64,000 nucleotides of DNA from Tolypeutes matacus. Taxonomy: Eukaryota; Chordata; Mammalia; Cingulata; Chlamyphoridae. The DNA lies in the NCBI GenBank assembly GCA_026826555.1, contig JAKSZT010033094.1:1152908-1216907 (forward strand), given 5' to 3'. The notes under the pieces were generated by a model that saw only the letters and a list, made by a program, of their open reading frames with translations, was not told the origin of the DNA and ran no database searches. Made by a program: the position numbers and the translations under genes. Each line of letters begins with the position of its first letter. Positions within the stretch are counted from its first letter, which is position 1. Positions 45,306 to 57,870 of this stretch are shown here, in pieces.

Positions 45306-46920
45306 TTGTTAGAGAAGTTCTGGGTCTACAGAACAATCATGTATAAAATACAGGATTCCCATACACCACCCACCACCATCAACTTGCATTGGTTTGGAAC
45401 ATTTGTTACAATTGATGATAGCACATTTCTGTAATTGTACTATTATTTAAAGTTTAACTTAGGGTTCACTGTCTGTAGTATAGTTCCATAGATTATTTAA
45501 AAAAATTAATTGTGGGAAGCAGATGTGGCTCAAGAGGTTGGGTGTCTTTTTACCATATGGAAAGACCAGGGTTCAATCCCTGAGACCTCCTGGTAAAATT
45601 AAAAAAAAAAAAGGTGGCAGGCGAGCTGGGCCTGTGAGCAGTGAGCCACAGGCCCGTGTGGACACGCGGCGAGCCATGCCCGTGCATGGTGAGCCACAGT
45701 CCCACATGGACACGCAGTGAGCCAGGCCTGTGCACGGCAAGCCACAGGCCCACGTGCATGCACGGTGATCCAGGCCTGTGTGCGGCAAGCCGAGCCATGC
45801 AGCGAGATGATGACAGAACAAAAGAAAGACGCATGGGAAAGCCAAGGTGAGACATGCCAGAAACCAGGAACTGAGGTTGTGCAAGTGACAGGGTGCCTCT
45901 CTCCCACATTGGAGGTCCCTGGGATTGAATCCCAGTGAAGCTTGGAGGAGAAAAATGAGAAGAGAAGGCAAGAAACAGACACAGAAGATCACCCAGTGAA
46001 TGGACACAGACAGCAAGCAGGGGCGGTTGGGGGGGGGGTGCATCTCATAGAACTGTACACCAAAAAGAAAAAAAATAAGTTGATTAAAAAAAATTAATTG
46101 TTACCATATTTACAATCTAATATTCCTTTTTATTATATTCAGATACATATTTCAGTGTTGTTAATTGCATTTACAATGTTGTGCTACCATTACCACTATC
46201 CATTACCAAAACATGTCCATCATGCAAATAGAAACCCTGTACATTTTAAACCTTAACTTCCCATTCCCTATTCCCAACCTGTCTCCTGGTAACTTCTATT
46301 CTAGATTCAGACTCTATATTTGCTTATTCTAATTGTTTCAAAACAGTGAGATCATACAATATTTGTCCTTTTGTGCCTGGCTTATTTCACTCAGCATGAT
46401 GTCAGGTTTATCCACATTGTCACATTTAACAGGACTTCATTCCTTTTTCCAGTTGAATAATATTCCATTTCATGTTTCTGCCACATTTTATTTATCCATT
46501 CATTGGGTGATGGATACTTGGGTTACTTCCATCTTTGGGAAATTGTGAATAATTCTGCTATGAACATGAGTTTGCAAGTATCTGTTCAAGTACCTGCTTT
46601 CCATTCTTTTTGGTATATACCAAGCAGTGGGATTGCCAGGTCAAATGGTGGTGCTATACATAGCTTTCTGAGGAACCACCAAAAACTTTTCCACAGTGGC
46701 TGCACCATTTTACACTGCTACCAGCAATGAAGAAGTGATTCTATTTCTCTGCTTCTTCTCTAACACTTGTTATTTTCCATTTATTTAATAGCAGCCATTC
46801 TAATGGATGTGAAATGATGTCTCATTGTGGTTTTGATTTGCATTTCCCTGATTGTTAATGATATTGAGCATTTTTTCATGTGCTTTTTGGCCATTTGTAT
46901 AACTTCTTTGGAGAAATGTT
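45306..46920 (-). mobile_element. L1 copy L, 3' UTR and ORF2 C-terminus, antisense
   Basis: This repeats the same order as copy K (3' UTR at 45306-46330, then GGGTGATGGATACTTGGGTT). It starts with a T-run at its left end. A long DAS SINE (45514-46083) interrupts the 3' UTR, and an ERV-L LTR was inserted at 46921. Confidence 0.83.
45514..46083 (+). mobile_element. Long DAS-type SINE dimer with GC-rich ~48-bp tandem linker
   Basis: The first unit starts GGGAAGCAGATGTGGCTCAA and the second lies near 45880-45935. The linker (45640-45800) has three ~48-bp repeats around GAGCCAxGCCyGTGyxyG. The duplication TTAAAAAAATTAATTGT flanks it at 45497-45513 and about 46084-46101 (one extra A). The body after the linker is the same type as in the composite retroposons. 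Confidence 0.85.
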
Positions 46921-47377
46921 TGTAATAGTTGATTTTATGTGTCAACTTGGCCAGATTATGGTGTCCAAGTGTTTGATCAAGAAACATTGGCCTGATTGTT
47001 ACTGTGAGGATATTTTGTGGACTTGCATCATTAGTAATTTGATCGCATCTATGGCTGATTACATCTACAATCAACTGAAGAGATAGCCTTCAAAAATGAG
47101 TGAGGTCTGATCCAATTCGTTGAAAGATTTAAAAGGAGAAGTGAGAATTTCAGCAGCCAGAAGAGAGAGTTTCCACCTCTGCACGAGCCACCCAGCCAGC
47201 TTCTACTGGGAAATTCATCAAACACCTTCACTGGAGTTCCCAACTTGAAGTCTGACCTACAGAATTTGGACTTACCCATCGTCACAGCCACATAAGACAA
47301 TTCTTTTTTAAAAATCTCATAATATTTACCTATCTCTCCTGTCAGTTCTGTGTCCATGGAGAAACCTGACCAATACT
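46921..47377 (+). mobile_element. LTR of the MLT2-like ERV-L
   Basis: It starts TGTAATAGTTGATTTTATGTG and includes CAACTTGGCCAGATTATGG and TCCATGGAGAAACCTGACC, ending CAATACT. This order corresponds to the MLT2 LTR group as I know it. No clear 5-bp duplication was found because the other LTR is absent. Confidence 0.78.
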
Positions 47378-47646
47378 GTTTTGATACCAGGAGTGTTTTT
47401 TGAGAAAGAAAATCTTAAGGATGAGATTTCTGAATTGTTTCTGGGATTTTTAGAATTAGTTCTCTAATCTGATTAGATTTAAAGGCACTAATGACTCTAT
47501 TTCCAACAATCAAGGTGACACTGAGAGTCCATGGCAATAATTGGAAATAGAGATATGCAAAATATCACCACTGTATACTGCTACTCAAATGCTTATAAGA
47601 GGCAAGGCTCTGGGTGAAAGTGTTTTTGATGCCTTAGCAGAGTTTT

Positions 47647-48550
47647 TTTGTTTTTATTGAAGTACATCATTCCTACATGAACATACATAAACTATGAGTG
47701 TTCAGTAAACATCATGAACTTAGAAAAAAAACATGCATAACATCATACAGGGCTCCCACACATCACCTCCCCCACCCCCCGCCAAGCACCCTGCATTGTT
47801 GCGAAACATTTGTTAACAACTCATGAAAGAGCATCATCAAAGTATTACTACTAACTATAGTCCGTATCTTCCTCCCCTATACATTTTTTAAAAGGATTTA
47901 TTTATTTATTTACTTTTATCCATTTTTATGCCCCCCCCCCCAATTTTGCTGTTTCTGTGTCCATTCACTGAGCAACTCTCTGTGTTCATTTCCTGCCCTC
48001 TCTCTTCATACTTCTCCTCCTGTCTTCACTGGGATTTGATCCTCAGAATCTCCGATGTGGGAGAGAGGCGTCCTACCACCTGTGCCACCTTAGTTCCTGG
48101 TTTTTCGGTGCGTCTCATCTTGGCTCTCCCTTGTGTCACTCTCCTGTTATGTCATCATCTTGCTGTGTGGCTCGTGGGGCCTGGCAGTTCACCCGTGCAT
48201 GGGGCCTAGTGGCCCAAGTGCATTCTATATTTTCCTTTTTTAAATTTTTACTGGGAGATCCTGGGGATCAAACCCAGGTCCCTCTGTATGGGAGATGGAC
48301 GCCCAACCACCCTAGCCACATCTGTTCCCCTGCTATATCTCTTAAGGTTGAACAAAGATACCCAAAGTTACAGTCTTTTCCCATACAGGATGGTCATATA
48401 ATAAATCAGGCTTAGTTTATCACCAGCATTCTAAAAACCAGACCTAGGGAGAAAAACTAGGTCTGGGGATACATGCATGGTTTCTAATATAGTGAATGTT
48501 TAGCCTACCCTGATTATCACAAAATCAGGTCAGCAAGAATATTTGCAGGA
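47647..48550 (-). mobile_element. Composite SINE-like retroposon with L1 3'-UTR unit, copy B
   Basis: On the minus strand come a head (48330-48550), two tRNA-like units, a (AAAT)n stretch (about 47890-47915), and then an L1 3'-UTR-like unit of about 240 bp ending in a T-run. The duplication CTTAGCAGAGTTTT / CTTAACAGAGTTTT is at 47633-47646 and 48551-48564 (one change). The junction CCCTATAC-TTTTTTAA between the L1 unit and the SINE part is also present in copy C. Confidence 0.88.
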
Positions 48551-49390
48551 CTTAACAGAGTTTTATGGAGATAAAAGGTATAATGATGTTGGCTGGTTGT
48601 TCCTAAATATGCTGGATAGAGTTGTTAAAGAAAGGGATGAACTCAAGGCTTCAAATTCTCAACTTAGTCGATACATGAAGGATGTGAAAGTTTCTATGTG
48701 TGCCCTGAAAGAAAATCTTATTTTTTGTAGCCACAAACAAGATTTCTGAATACCATATCCAGAGTCTTATTATATGAGTGGCTGAATTACAATGTGAAAT
48801 AAATTCCCAACCTTGATGAGTGTCTGCTGTTAAAGTGAGTGCATTGACTGGAAATGAATAGGATTCTTAAAATTGCAATGGCAACCTAAGTGTTCATGAT
48901 GGTGGTGGGGATATTGAAACCCAAGATTCTGCTGAATCTTTGCCAGATAAACCTATAATGGTATCTATCAGCCTCCTGACCTTCAGTCTGCCCTGAACAA
49001 CCAGCCTCCGAATTTCCAGCCTGCTCTGAGGAATCTGCCTTCCAACCTCCACCATAAGAGAGTAATCTTGCTGGATATGATAACCTGTAATAACCTCCCC
49101 TGTGCACACCTCTCTCATTCCTCTGTCTGAAGAGATTAATCTTGTTTCACCAGATGAAACTGCAATGGAATGCCATGAATTTGTTGGATGCAAGACAATC
49201 ATAATTCTTCTTGTGACCTATCCCCACCACTCCTATTTTCTTCCAGACTTATAACTAGACTGAAGTCCCAACAGGACCCAAAAGGTGAGGTACAAGGTAT
49301 GACATATATGGAGGTATGCTACACTCCAAATAACTGCATTTCTTATATAGACAGAATTCAGGGGAATTTGAGGAGTGTAAGTCCTACAAC
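48551..49390 (+). pseudogene. gag-like remnant of the MLT2-like ERV-L
   Basis: The frame 48543-48749 gives a helical, charged segment with VGWLFLNMLDRVVKERDELK and KENLIF, resembling ERV-L gag. A later piece (49240-49380) has RLKSQQDPKGEVQGMTYMEV. Stops and frame changes separate them. A product would have been a particle core protein. Confidence 0.62.
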
Positions 49391-50005
49391 TTCATTCTTA
49401 TTTTTATAGATGGCTTTGGCTATTTGGGGCCCATTGTACTTCCATATAAATTTGATAATTGCTGTTTCCATTTCTGCTGAGAAGGCTATTGGAATTTTAA
49501 TTGGACTGAATTAAGAAAATTGCTTTGGGTAGGACATCTTAACAATATTTAGTCTTTCAATCCATGAACACAGACTATCCTTCCATTTTTTAGTTCTTCT
49601 CTGATTGTTTAAAGCAATGATGTGAAGTTTTCTATGAGCAAGTCCTTTATATCCTTGGTTAGATTTATTCTTATATATTTTATTCTTTTGTAAATGGAAC
49701 TATTTTGTAAATGGAACTATTTCTTGATTTCTTCTTCTGAGTCTTCATTGCTAGTGTATATATACACTACTGATATTTGAGTGTTGAGCTTGTACTCCAT
49801 CACTTTTGCTGTATGCATATATTATCTCTAGGACTTTTGCTGTATATCTGTCGGTATTTTCATGTCATCTGCAATTAGGGAAATTTTTACCTCTTTGTTT
49901 CCAATTTGGATGCCTTTTATTTCTTTTTCTTTCCTAATTGCTCTAGCCAGAACTTCCAGTACAATGTTGAAATAACAATGACCAGTGGACACCCTTGTCT
50001 TGTTC
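49391..50005 (-). mobile_element. L1 ORF2 fragment, antisense
   Basis: Antisense reverse-transcriptase region: CTATTTGGGGCCCATTGTAC at the left, and the start of the [21 protein letters not shown] frame (49828-50010) at the right. It ends where a plus-strand L1 begins. Confidence 0.85.
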
Positions 50006-50009
50006 CTCA

Positions 50010-51844
50010 TGTTAGAAGGACAAATTATACCACAAGAAAAGGAAACTACAGGCCAATATCTATTATGAATATAGATGGAAAAATCCTCAACAAAATACTA
50101 AAAAACTGAGTTGAACAGCACATTAAAAGAACTATAAACTACGATCAATAGGATTTGTCCATGATATTCAAGGTTGGTTCAACAGAAGAAAAGTAATTAA
50201 TATAATACACCACATTAACACAATGAAGAAAAAAATCACACATGATCTCAACTGCTGCAGAAAATGCATTTGATAAAAACTCATCACCCCTTCTTGATAA
50301 AAACATGTAGAACACTAGGAATAGAAGAACATTCTTCAACATGAAAAAGGGCATATAGGCAAAGCCCACAGCTAACATCCTGCTTAAAGCTTTCCCTCCA
50401 AGATCAGGAACAAGATAAGTATGCCCACTGTCAGCACTGTTATTTAGCTTTGTACTGTAACTTTTTGCTTGAGCAATTAGGCAAGAAAAAGAAATAAAAG
50501 GTATCCAAATAGATGAGGAAGTAGTAAAACTTTCCCTATTTTCAGATGATATGGTCCTATATACAGAAAATCCTGAAAAATTCACAAGAACGCTCCTAGA
50601 AGTGAAAACTGTATTGAGCAAAGTAGCACAGTACAAGATCAACACCAAAAATCAGTAGTGTTTATATACACAATCAATGAAAAATCGGATGAAGAAAACA
50701 GGAAAAATATTCCTTCACAATAGTAACTAAAATAATAAAATACATAAGAATAAATCTAACCAAGGATGTAAAAGACTTGTGTACAGAAAACTACCAAACA
50801 TTGCTAAAAGAAATCATAGAAGACCTATATAAATGGAAGGATTTTCTGTTTTCATGGATTGGAAGACTAAATAGCATTAAGATGACAATCCCACCCAATT
50901 CAATTTATAGATTCAATGCAATTCCAATAAGAATTCCAACAACATTCTTTGCAGAAATGTTAAAGGCCATCATCAAATTTATATGTAAGGGTAAGGGGCC
51001 CCGATTAACGAAAGCCATCTTGAAAAATAAAAATCAAATTGGAGGACTTACACTTCCCAATATTAAAACTTATTAATAAGCCACAGTAATCAAAAGAGCA
51101 CAATACTGGCACAAGGGCTTGCATATAGACCAATGGAATCAAATTGAGAGCTCAAAAATCAACCCTCACATTTATGGATAACTTGATTTTTGACACGGAG
51201 GAATAGAGAACTCAAATGGAAAATAATAGTCTCAACAAAAAATGCTGGGAAAATTGGATCTCCATTTGCAAAATAAATCTCCTATCTTATACAAAAATAA
51301 ACTCAAAATTAATTAAAGACTTAAACATAAGAGCTAGAACTAACTATGAAACCACTAGAAGATTAGGAAAGCATATTCAGGACTTGTCTTAGGTATTAGC
51401 GTCTTAGACTTTATACTCAAAGCACAAGCAACAGAAGGAAAAATAAATAAATGGGACCCCATGAAAATGAACATTTTTGTGCCTCAAAAGACTTTATCAT
51501 GAAAGAAAAATGACACAGTAAACAATGGGAGAAAGCATTTGGAAACCACATATCCATAAAGGTTTAATATCCAGAATATAAAATGAAATCCTTCAACTTA
51601 ACAACAAAATGACAAATAAAATGAAAAATGGGTAAAGATTTGAATAGACAATTTTACAAAGAAGATATTCAAATGATCAAAAAGCATATGAAAAGGTGCT
51701 CAACATCATTAGCTGTCATGGAAAAGTAAATCTTGAAAACACAATAAGGTACCATTTCTCACCCATTAGAATGGTTGCTATTAAAAAAACAGAAAATAAC
51801 AAGTGTTGGAAAGATATGGAGAAATAGGAACACTCATTTATTCT
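50010..51844 (+). mobile_element. LINE-1 copy M, ORF2 3' part, plus strand
   Basis: Sense ORF2 runs from [21 protein letters not shown] (about 50047-50109) through the reverse transcriptase to the C-terminal region at about 51830. The 99-codon frame 50777-51076 holds [12 protein letters not shown] and [13 protein letters not shown], the part after the palm. Many stops occur. It is one of only two plus-strand L1 pieces in the window. Confidence 0.87.
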
Positions 51845-53727
51845 TTTTTAAAAAATTTGTTACTTTTAAACAAAGATATTTAAATTACATAAATGTTGCA
51901 TAAAAATATAGGGATTCCCATATACCCTGCTCCCCACATCATGCCCATTTGCCCCCATTAACAACATCCCTCATTAGTGTGGTACATTCATTGCAACTTG
52001 ATGAACACATTTTGAAGCATTGCCACTAAACATGGATTATAGTTTACACTGTAGTTTGCACTCTCTCCCACACAATTCTGTAGGTTATGGCAAGATATAT
52101 AATGGCCTGTATCTGTCATTGCAATGTCATTCAGGGCAAGTCCCAAGTCCCCAAAATGCCCCCATATTACATCTGTTTTCCCTCTCCCTGACTTCAGAAC
52201 CTCCAGTGGCCACTGCCTCCAACATCAATGATAAAAGTTCTTCCATTGCTAGAATCACAAGACAATAGTAGAATAACAGTAAGCTTACTCTAGTCCAAAG
52301 TTCATTCCCCAATCCTGAGGATTCTTGGATGGTGATGCCTACTCCACCTCTAATTGAGAGGGGGCTTCAGTCCCCATACAGCCAATGGCTGGGACTCTTG
52401 CTTACAGTTGTAGGCTCTCTTGGTTCCTTGTTATGGTGGTTGTCCATCATCACCTCCTTGTTAATTGTCCTGGGTGAGTCAATGAACTGGAGTGTAGGTG
52501 TTGCAACTCTATTGAGGCTCAGGGCCCAGCATGGAGAGCCCACTGATTCAAATCTCTTGGATGTACACTTACCAACTCCAGCACCAACTATAAGTTCAAA
52601 TAGAAGGGACCGAAGAGCCATGTATAGGGAAACCAGAACTAAGTCCAAATCTGTCACACCAGGGAGCACAAACCCCAAAGTAGGGCCCAGTGGTAAGGCA
52701 CCAAACTCATGAGCTATCTACCCTTACCATAGTGCCTGGGTGTCTTCAGAGCCCTGAGGATCCCTACTATTTGGGGTAGTGTCTAATTTGGCAGCCAATG
52801 AGATCTTGTTGAGATGTGTATAAGCGTAACCTCAGGAATGACCTCCCCAACTCAGTTTGAAGTATCTTAGCCATATAAACTCATTTGTCTTTATCTTTCC
52901 CTATTTTTAGTCAAGGTATTTTTCCAATTGCATTGCTAGTTGATATTTGGTAGTAATCCCTCAGTGCCAGAGAGGCTCATCCCTGGGAGTCATGTCCCAC
53001 ACTGGGGGCAAGTTATTGCATTTATGTGCTTAGTTTGGCTTAAAGAGAGGCCACATTTGAGCAACAAGGAGGCTCTCAGGAGGTAATGCTTAGGCATCCT
53101 ATAATACTATGCTAAGTTTCAATTTCAAGAGTAAAGGTTCATAAGCACAGTCATCAATATCAAGGGCCTGTCAGTGGACCATCCTCCTTCACTAGCCATT
53201 GCCTCTGTACTTGGGGGATTCTTGTTGTTCCATCAGAGAATGTGACAGAGCTCCCCAGGATGGGAATTTGATATTCTTTCAGTTATTGTGTGAATCTCCA
53301 CTCACCGTGACAGTGCCCCATGAACATCTGAATACATTTATATGCCTTATATATATGTCCAGGTGAACCTCCTCCCATGCATCCCCTTTCACTGATACCC
53401 CACACAAAATGTTCCTCCCCTGCCACAGTTGTAACCCTTCTGTGATCCAAAACCTCTTCAAAAATGGAGCCAATAAAATAGCCAAATACAATTAATAAGA
53501 AAATGAAATAATAGTTTTAAAAATAGGAAATAAAATACAAAAAAAATTAAAGAATAAAAAACTTAAAAATTTGGCATAATAAAAAATGAAAAAATATTTT
53601 TAAAAATTTTTTGGACATTTTGCCTTTCATCACTGTAAGATCTGTTGTCCTGTATGTACCATGACATTTTCTTCCATTTATTCCCCCAATGTCTTACTTT
53701 TCATTTTGTCTTCGAAGAATTTTTAGG
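51845..53727 (-). mobile_element. 2-kb repeat family, copy 2
   Basis: It is collinear with 23950-25770 over about 1.75 kb, including the shared frame-free phrases GCAAGATATATAATGGCC, GTCCTGGGTGA and CATGAACATCTGAATACA. A T-run (TTCTTTTTTA) lies at its left end. Whether it is one unit with the L1 3' UTR that follows (53728 on) is unclear, and I saw no target duplication. Confidence 0.82.
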
Positions 53728-55465
53728 TCACAGCAAAGTAAGGTACAGAATACAGGGGACTTCCATATATCTGACATCCTCCCCCTTTTCCCCCTTCCCC
53801 TGTTAATAACATTTTATAGATGGATGGTACATTTGTTAAACTGATGTACAAATATTGAAACATATCTACCAACCATGGTCAGTTGTTTACATTATAGTTT
53901 ACATTTTGGACCATACACTTTTATAAATTTTGATGGAACTTAACATGGCCTGAATCCATCATTGCAAGATCATGTAGAGCACTTCTTTGTCCCTCAATAT
54001 GCCGCCTGTTCCATCTATTCTATTCCTCCCTCCTCCTCCCCTCAGGACCCATGGCAACCACCAGGCTTCACTCTTTGCAGGACCAGATTTATAGTTACTT
54101 GCAACAACACTGAGAGCTTGACACTCTGGTCTGTCCTCCCCTTTTGGGCACCACCCATGCTCTCGAGAGGCTCCCGCCCCTCTATTTGAGAACATAGTGG
54201 GCCTCCCCAGGATTGGACTCCAGCACCTTCTCACTCATTATGTGGGTCTCCACCCACTGATATAACACACTATGTAAAAATGAACATTCACACACTCCCT
54301 AGAAGCCTGCCCCTGGTGTGCCCTGTCCTGAATGCCCCCCCACATCCAACACCCTAAACCAGTAACCCTACCTCACTCTATTGCCAAAAAAGCATTCCTA
54401 ACATTGTAGTTTCAACCACATACCCACCAATCCCCTGTATTCATGTGCTCCTTCCCCAAACCCTCCCCGCCAGGTCGCTGGACAGCCCAACCCCCCCTTC
54501 ATACCCTGCCCTCTGAAATACCTGCACTGCCTAACCCAATAGTATCACTGCACCTCCATCATGTCTCTCCACTGCATAACTACACACTTCCACCTATATG
54601 TAGGATATTAGGCCCCTATCAGATATATAGATTTTGCCCATATGGGCATTGGCTTACAGCCTTCTCCCTTTCTAATTCCTGAAAACCAATCTCCCAGACT
54701 CTAGCTCTGTGGATCTGTTCAATTTGCTTGATTCATATCAGTGAGGTCATGTAATATTTCTCCTTCAGTGCCTGGCTTGCTTCACTCAACATAAGGTCTT
54801 CAAGATTCAACCATGTTATCTTGTGTGTTAATATTGTATTCCTTCTTTACAGCTGGGTAATATTCAATTGTATGTACATACCACAATTTGTTTATCCATT
54901 CATCTCTTGAAGGGCATTTGAATTGATTCCAACTATTGGCAATAGTGAATAATGCTGCTATGACCATTAGTGTGCCTATATCTATTCATGTCCTTGCTTT
55001 CAATTTTGGATATATACCCAGCAGTAGAATTGCTGGATCATATGGCAGTTCTTTGGTTAGTTTTCTGAGGAATGCCATACTGTCCTCCACAATGATTGCA
55101 CCATTCTACATTCCCACCAGCAGTGGATGAAGGTTCCCATTCCTCCACATCCCCTCCAACACTTGTAGTGTTGTATTTTTTCAATAGCTGGCAGTCTGAT
55201 ATCTCATTGTAGTTTTGATTTGCATTTCCCTAATATCTAGTTAAGTTGAGCATCTTTTCATGTGCTTTTCAGCCATTTGTTGTTTTTTTTTTTTTTTTTT
55301 TTTTTTTTTTGAGAAGTGTCCATTCATATTACTTGCCCATTTTTTAAATGGGTTGTCTTTTTATTTTTGAGGTGTAGGATTTCTTTATATATGTAGGATA
55401 TTAGGCCCCTATCAGATATATGGTTACCAAATATTTTCTCCCACTGAGTCAGCTGCCTTTTCACC

Positions 55466-56369
55466 GTTTTTTTTTAAACAATTTATTGAAGTATATCATT
55501 CATACATGAATAAACATAAACTATAAGTGTTCAGTAAATATCGTGAACTTACAAAACAAACATGCATAACATCATACAGGGCTCCCACACATCACCCCCA
55601 CCCCCACAAACAACCTGCATTGTTGTGAAATATTTGTTAACAAATCATGGAAGAGCATCATCAAAGTATTACTACCAACTATAGTCCGTATCTTCCTCCC
55701 CTATACGTTTTTTAAGGATTTATTTATTTATTTATTTACTTTTATCTATTTTACCCCCTCCCCTCATTTTCCTGTTTTTGTGTCCTTTAGCTGGGCAACT
55801 CTGTGTCCGTTTCCTGCCCTCTCTTCTCCTCCTTCTCCTCCTGTCTTCACTAGGATTCAAACCTTGGAACCTCCAGTGTGGGAGAGAGGCGGCTACCGCC
55901 TGCATCACCTTAGTTCCTGGCTTTTCAGTGTATCTTGTCTTGGCTCTCCCTTGTATCACTCTCCTGTTACATCATCATCTTCCTGCGTGGCTCATGGGGC
56001 CTGGTGGCGCACCTGCGCATGGGGCCTGGTAGCCCACGTGCCTTCTATATTTTTCTTTCCTTTCATTTTTACCGGGAGATCCAGGGGATCGAACCCAGGT
56101 CCCTCCATATGGGAGATGGATGCCCAGTCACCCGAGTCATATCCATCCCCCTGCTATATCTCTTAAGGTTGACCAAAGATACCCAAAGTTACAGTCCTTT
56201 CCCATACAGGATGGTCATATAATAAATCAGGCTTAGTTTATCACCAGCATTCCAAAAACCAGACCTAGGGAGAAAAACTAGGTCTGGGGACACATGCATG
56301 GTTTCTAATATAGTGAATGTTTAGCCTACCCTGATTATCACAAAATCAAGACAGCGAGAATATTCACAT
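55466..56369 (-). mobile_element. Composite SINE-like retroposon with L1 3'-UTR unit, copy C
   Basis: It has the same architecture and same internal junction as copy B. The flanks CCTTTTCACC (55456-55465) and CCTTTTTACT (56370-56379) are an imperfect duplication. It splits ORF2 of L1 copy N between the ACTGAGTC-AGCTGCC and TTTCTTGACAAGCTTC segments, which are otherwise continuous in L1. Confidence 0.86.
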
Positions 56370-57125
56370 CCTTTTTACTTTCTTGACAAGCTTCTTTGAG
56401 GTGCAAAAGTTTTTAATTTTGAGGAGGTCCCGTTTATCTATTTTTTCTTTCACTGGTCATGCTTCAGGTATGAAGTTCATGAAACCATTTCCTATTACAA
56501 GATCCTCTACATGCTTCCCTACATTATATTCCAAGGTCTTTATGGTCTTTGCTCTTATATTCAGATCTTTGATCCATCATGAGTTAATTTTTGTATGAGG
56601 TCTGAGATGATGTTCTTCTCATTCTTTTGGATATGGATATCCAATTCTCCAAGCACCATTTGTTGAAAAGGCCATTCTCACCCAGTTGAATGGGCTTGGT
56701 GGCCTTGTCAAATACCAGCTGAATGTATATTTGAGGCTCTATATCAGAACTCTCAATTCGGTTCCATTGATCAGTGTGTCTATCCTTGCGCCAATATCAT
56801 GCAGTTTTGACCACTGTAGCTTTGTAGTATGTTTTAAAGTCAGGTAGCGTGATTCCTCTGGTTTTGTTTTTCTTTGTCAATATGTTCTTGGCTATTCAGG
56901 GTCCCTTGCTCTTCCAGATAAATTTCATAGTTTTTCCAATTTGATTTTTAAAAAATGCTGTGGTGATTTTTATTGGGATTGCATTACATCTGTAGATCAG
57001 TTTAGGTAGGATAGACATCTTAATGATGTTTAGTCTTCCTATCCATGATCAGGGAATATTCTTCCATTTATTTAAGTCTTTGATTTCCTTTAACAGCATT
57101 GTGTAGTTTTCTGCATATAAGTCAT

Positions 57126-57590
57126 TTACATCTTTAAATTTATTCCTACGTATTTGATTCTTTTAGTTGTTATGGTAATAGGGATTTTTTTCTTGATTTC
57201 CTCCTCAGATTGTTCATTGCTGGTGTACAGAAATGCTACTGATTTTTGCACGTTGATCTTATAATGTGCGACTTTACTGAACTCATTTATAAGCTCTAGA
57301 TGCTTTTTTGTAGATTTCTCAGGGCTTTCTGTATATAGGATCGTGTCATCTGCAAATAATAAAATTTTAACTTCTCCAATTTGGATGCCTTTTATATCTT
57401 TTTCTTCTCTAAGTACTCGGGCAAGTATTTCTAACACAATGCTAAATAGAAGTGGTGAAAGTGGGCATTCTTGTCTTGTTCCCAATCTTAAAGGGAAAGC
57501 TTTTAGGATTTCTCCATTGAATATGATGTTGGCTCTGGGTTTTTCATATATACCCTTTATCATGTTCAGAAAGTTTCCTCCTATTCCCAT
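57126..57590 (-). pseudogene. L1 ORF2 reverse-transcriptase segment, open for 154 codons
   Basis: The frame covers [20 protein letters not shown], the intact catalytic FADD in [12 protein letters not shown], and [17 protein letters not shown] up to [10 protein letters not shown]. These are the palm and thumb-proximal part of the L1 reverse transcriptase that makes cDNA at the nicked target. One change (QE for the usual QG) precedes the palm motif. The gene is broken outside this stretch, so it is inactive, although this part is well preserved. Confidence 0.9.
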
Positions 57591-57870
57591 CTTTGTAGTG
57601 TTTTTATCAGGAAAGGTTGCTGTATTTTGTCAAATGCTTTTTCTGCATCTATAGAGATGATCATTTGATTTTTTTTTCTTTGATCTGTTTATATGGTGTA
57701 TTACATTGGTTGATTTTCTTATGAACCATCCTTGCATATCAGGGATGAAACCCACTTGGCCATGGTGTATAATTCGTTTGATGTGTTGAATGCAATTGGC
57801 AAGTATTTTGTTGAGGATTTTAGCTTCTGGGTTCATTAGAGAGATTGGTCTATAGCTTTCCTTTCTTAAG

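Larger units (their letters stand above)
46921..49390 (+). mobile_element. MLT2-like ERV-L fragment
   Basis: A 5' LTR (46921-47377), a TTGATACCAGGAGTG primer-binding-like site at about 47381-47395 and gag-like sequence up to about 49390 follow in order. There is no 3' LTR and no pol. L1 ORF2 sequence flanks it on both sides. A composite retroposon (47647-48550) interrupts it. Confidence 0.78.
53728..57870 (-). mobile_element. LINE-1 copy N, long 3' UTR to reverse transcriptase, antisense
   Basis: The 3' UTR occupies about 53728-54720. The ORF2 C-terminus (54720-55465) and then, after a composite retroposon, more ORF2 (56370-57870) follow up to the reverse-transcriptase start, where the element is truncated. 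A 28-nt T-run interrupts ORF2 at 55283-55310. It is the youngest-looking ORF2 in the window. Confidence 0.87.

Noticed and set aside
45640..45800. CRISPR-like array
   Set aside because: The ~48-bp repeats are direct, without unique spacers, inside a SINE of a mammalian genome.
45573..46043. 156-codon minus-strand frame
   Set aside because: It runs through the GC-rich linker of a DAS SINE and shows only SINE-derived repeats.
49391..51844. Single L1 inverted by twin priming
   Set aside because: The inverted and direct parts overlap in ORF2, which one RNA could not give by simple twin priming.
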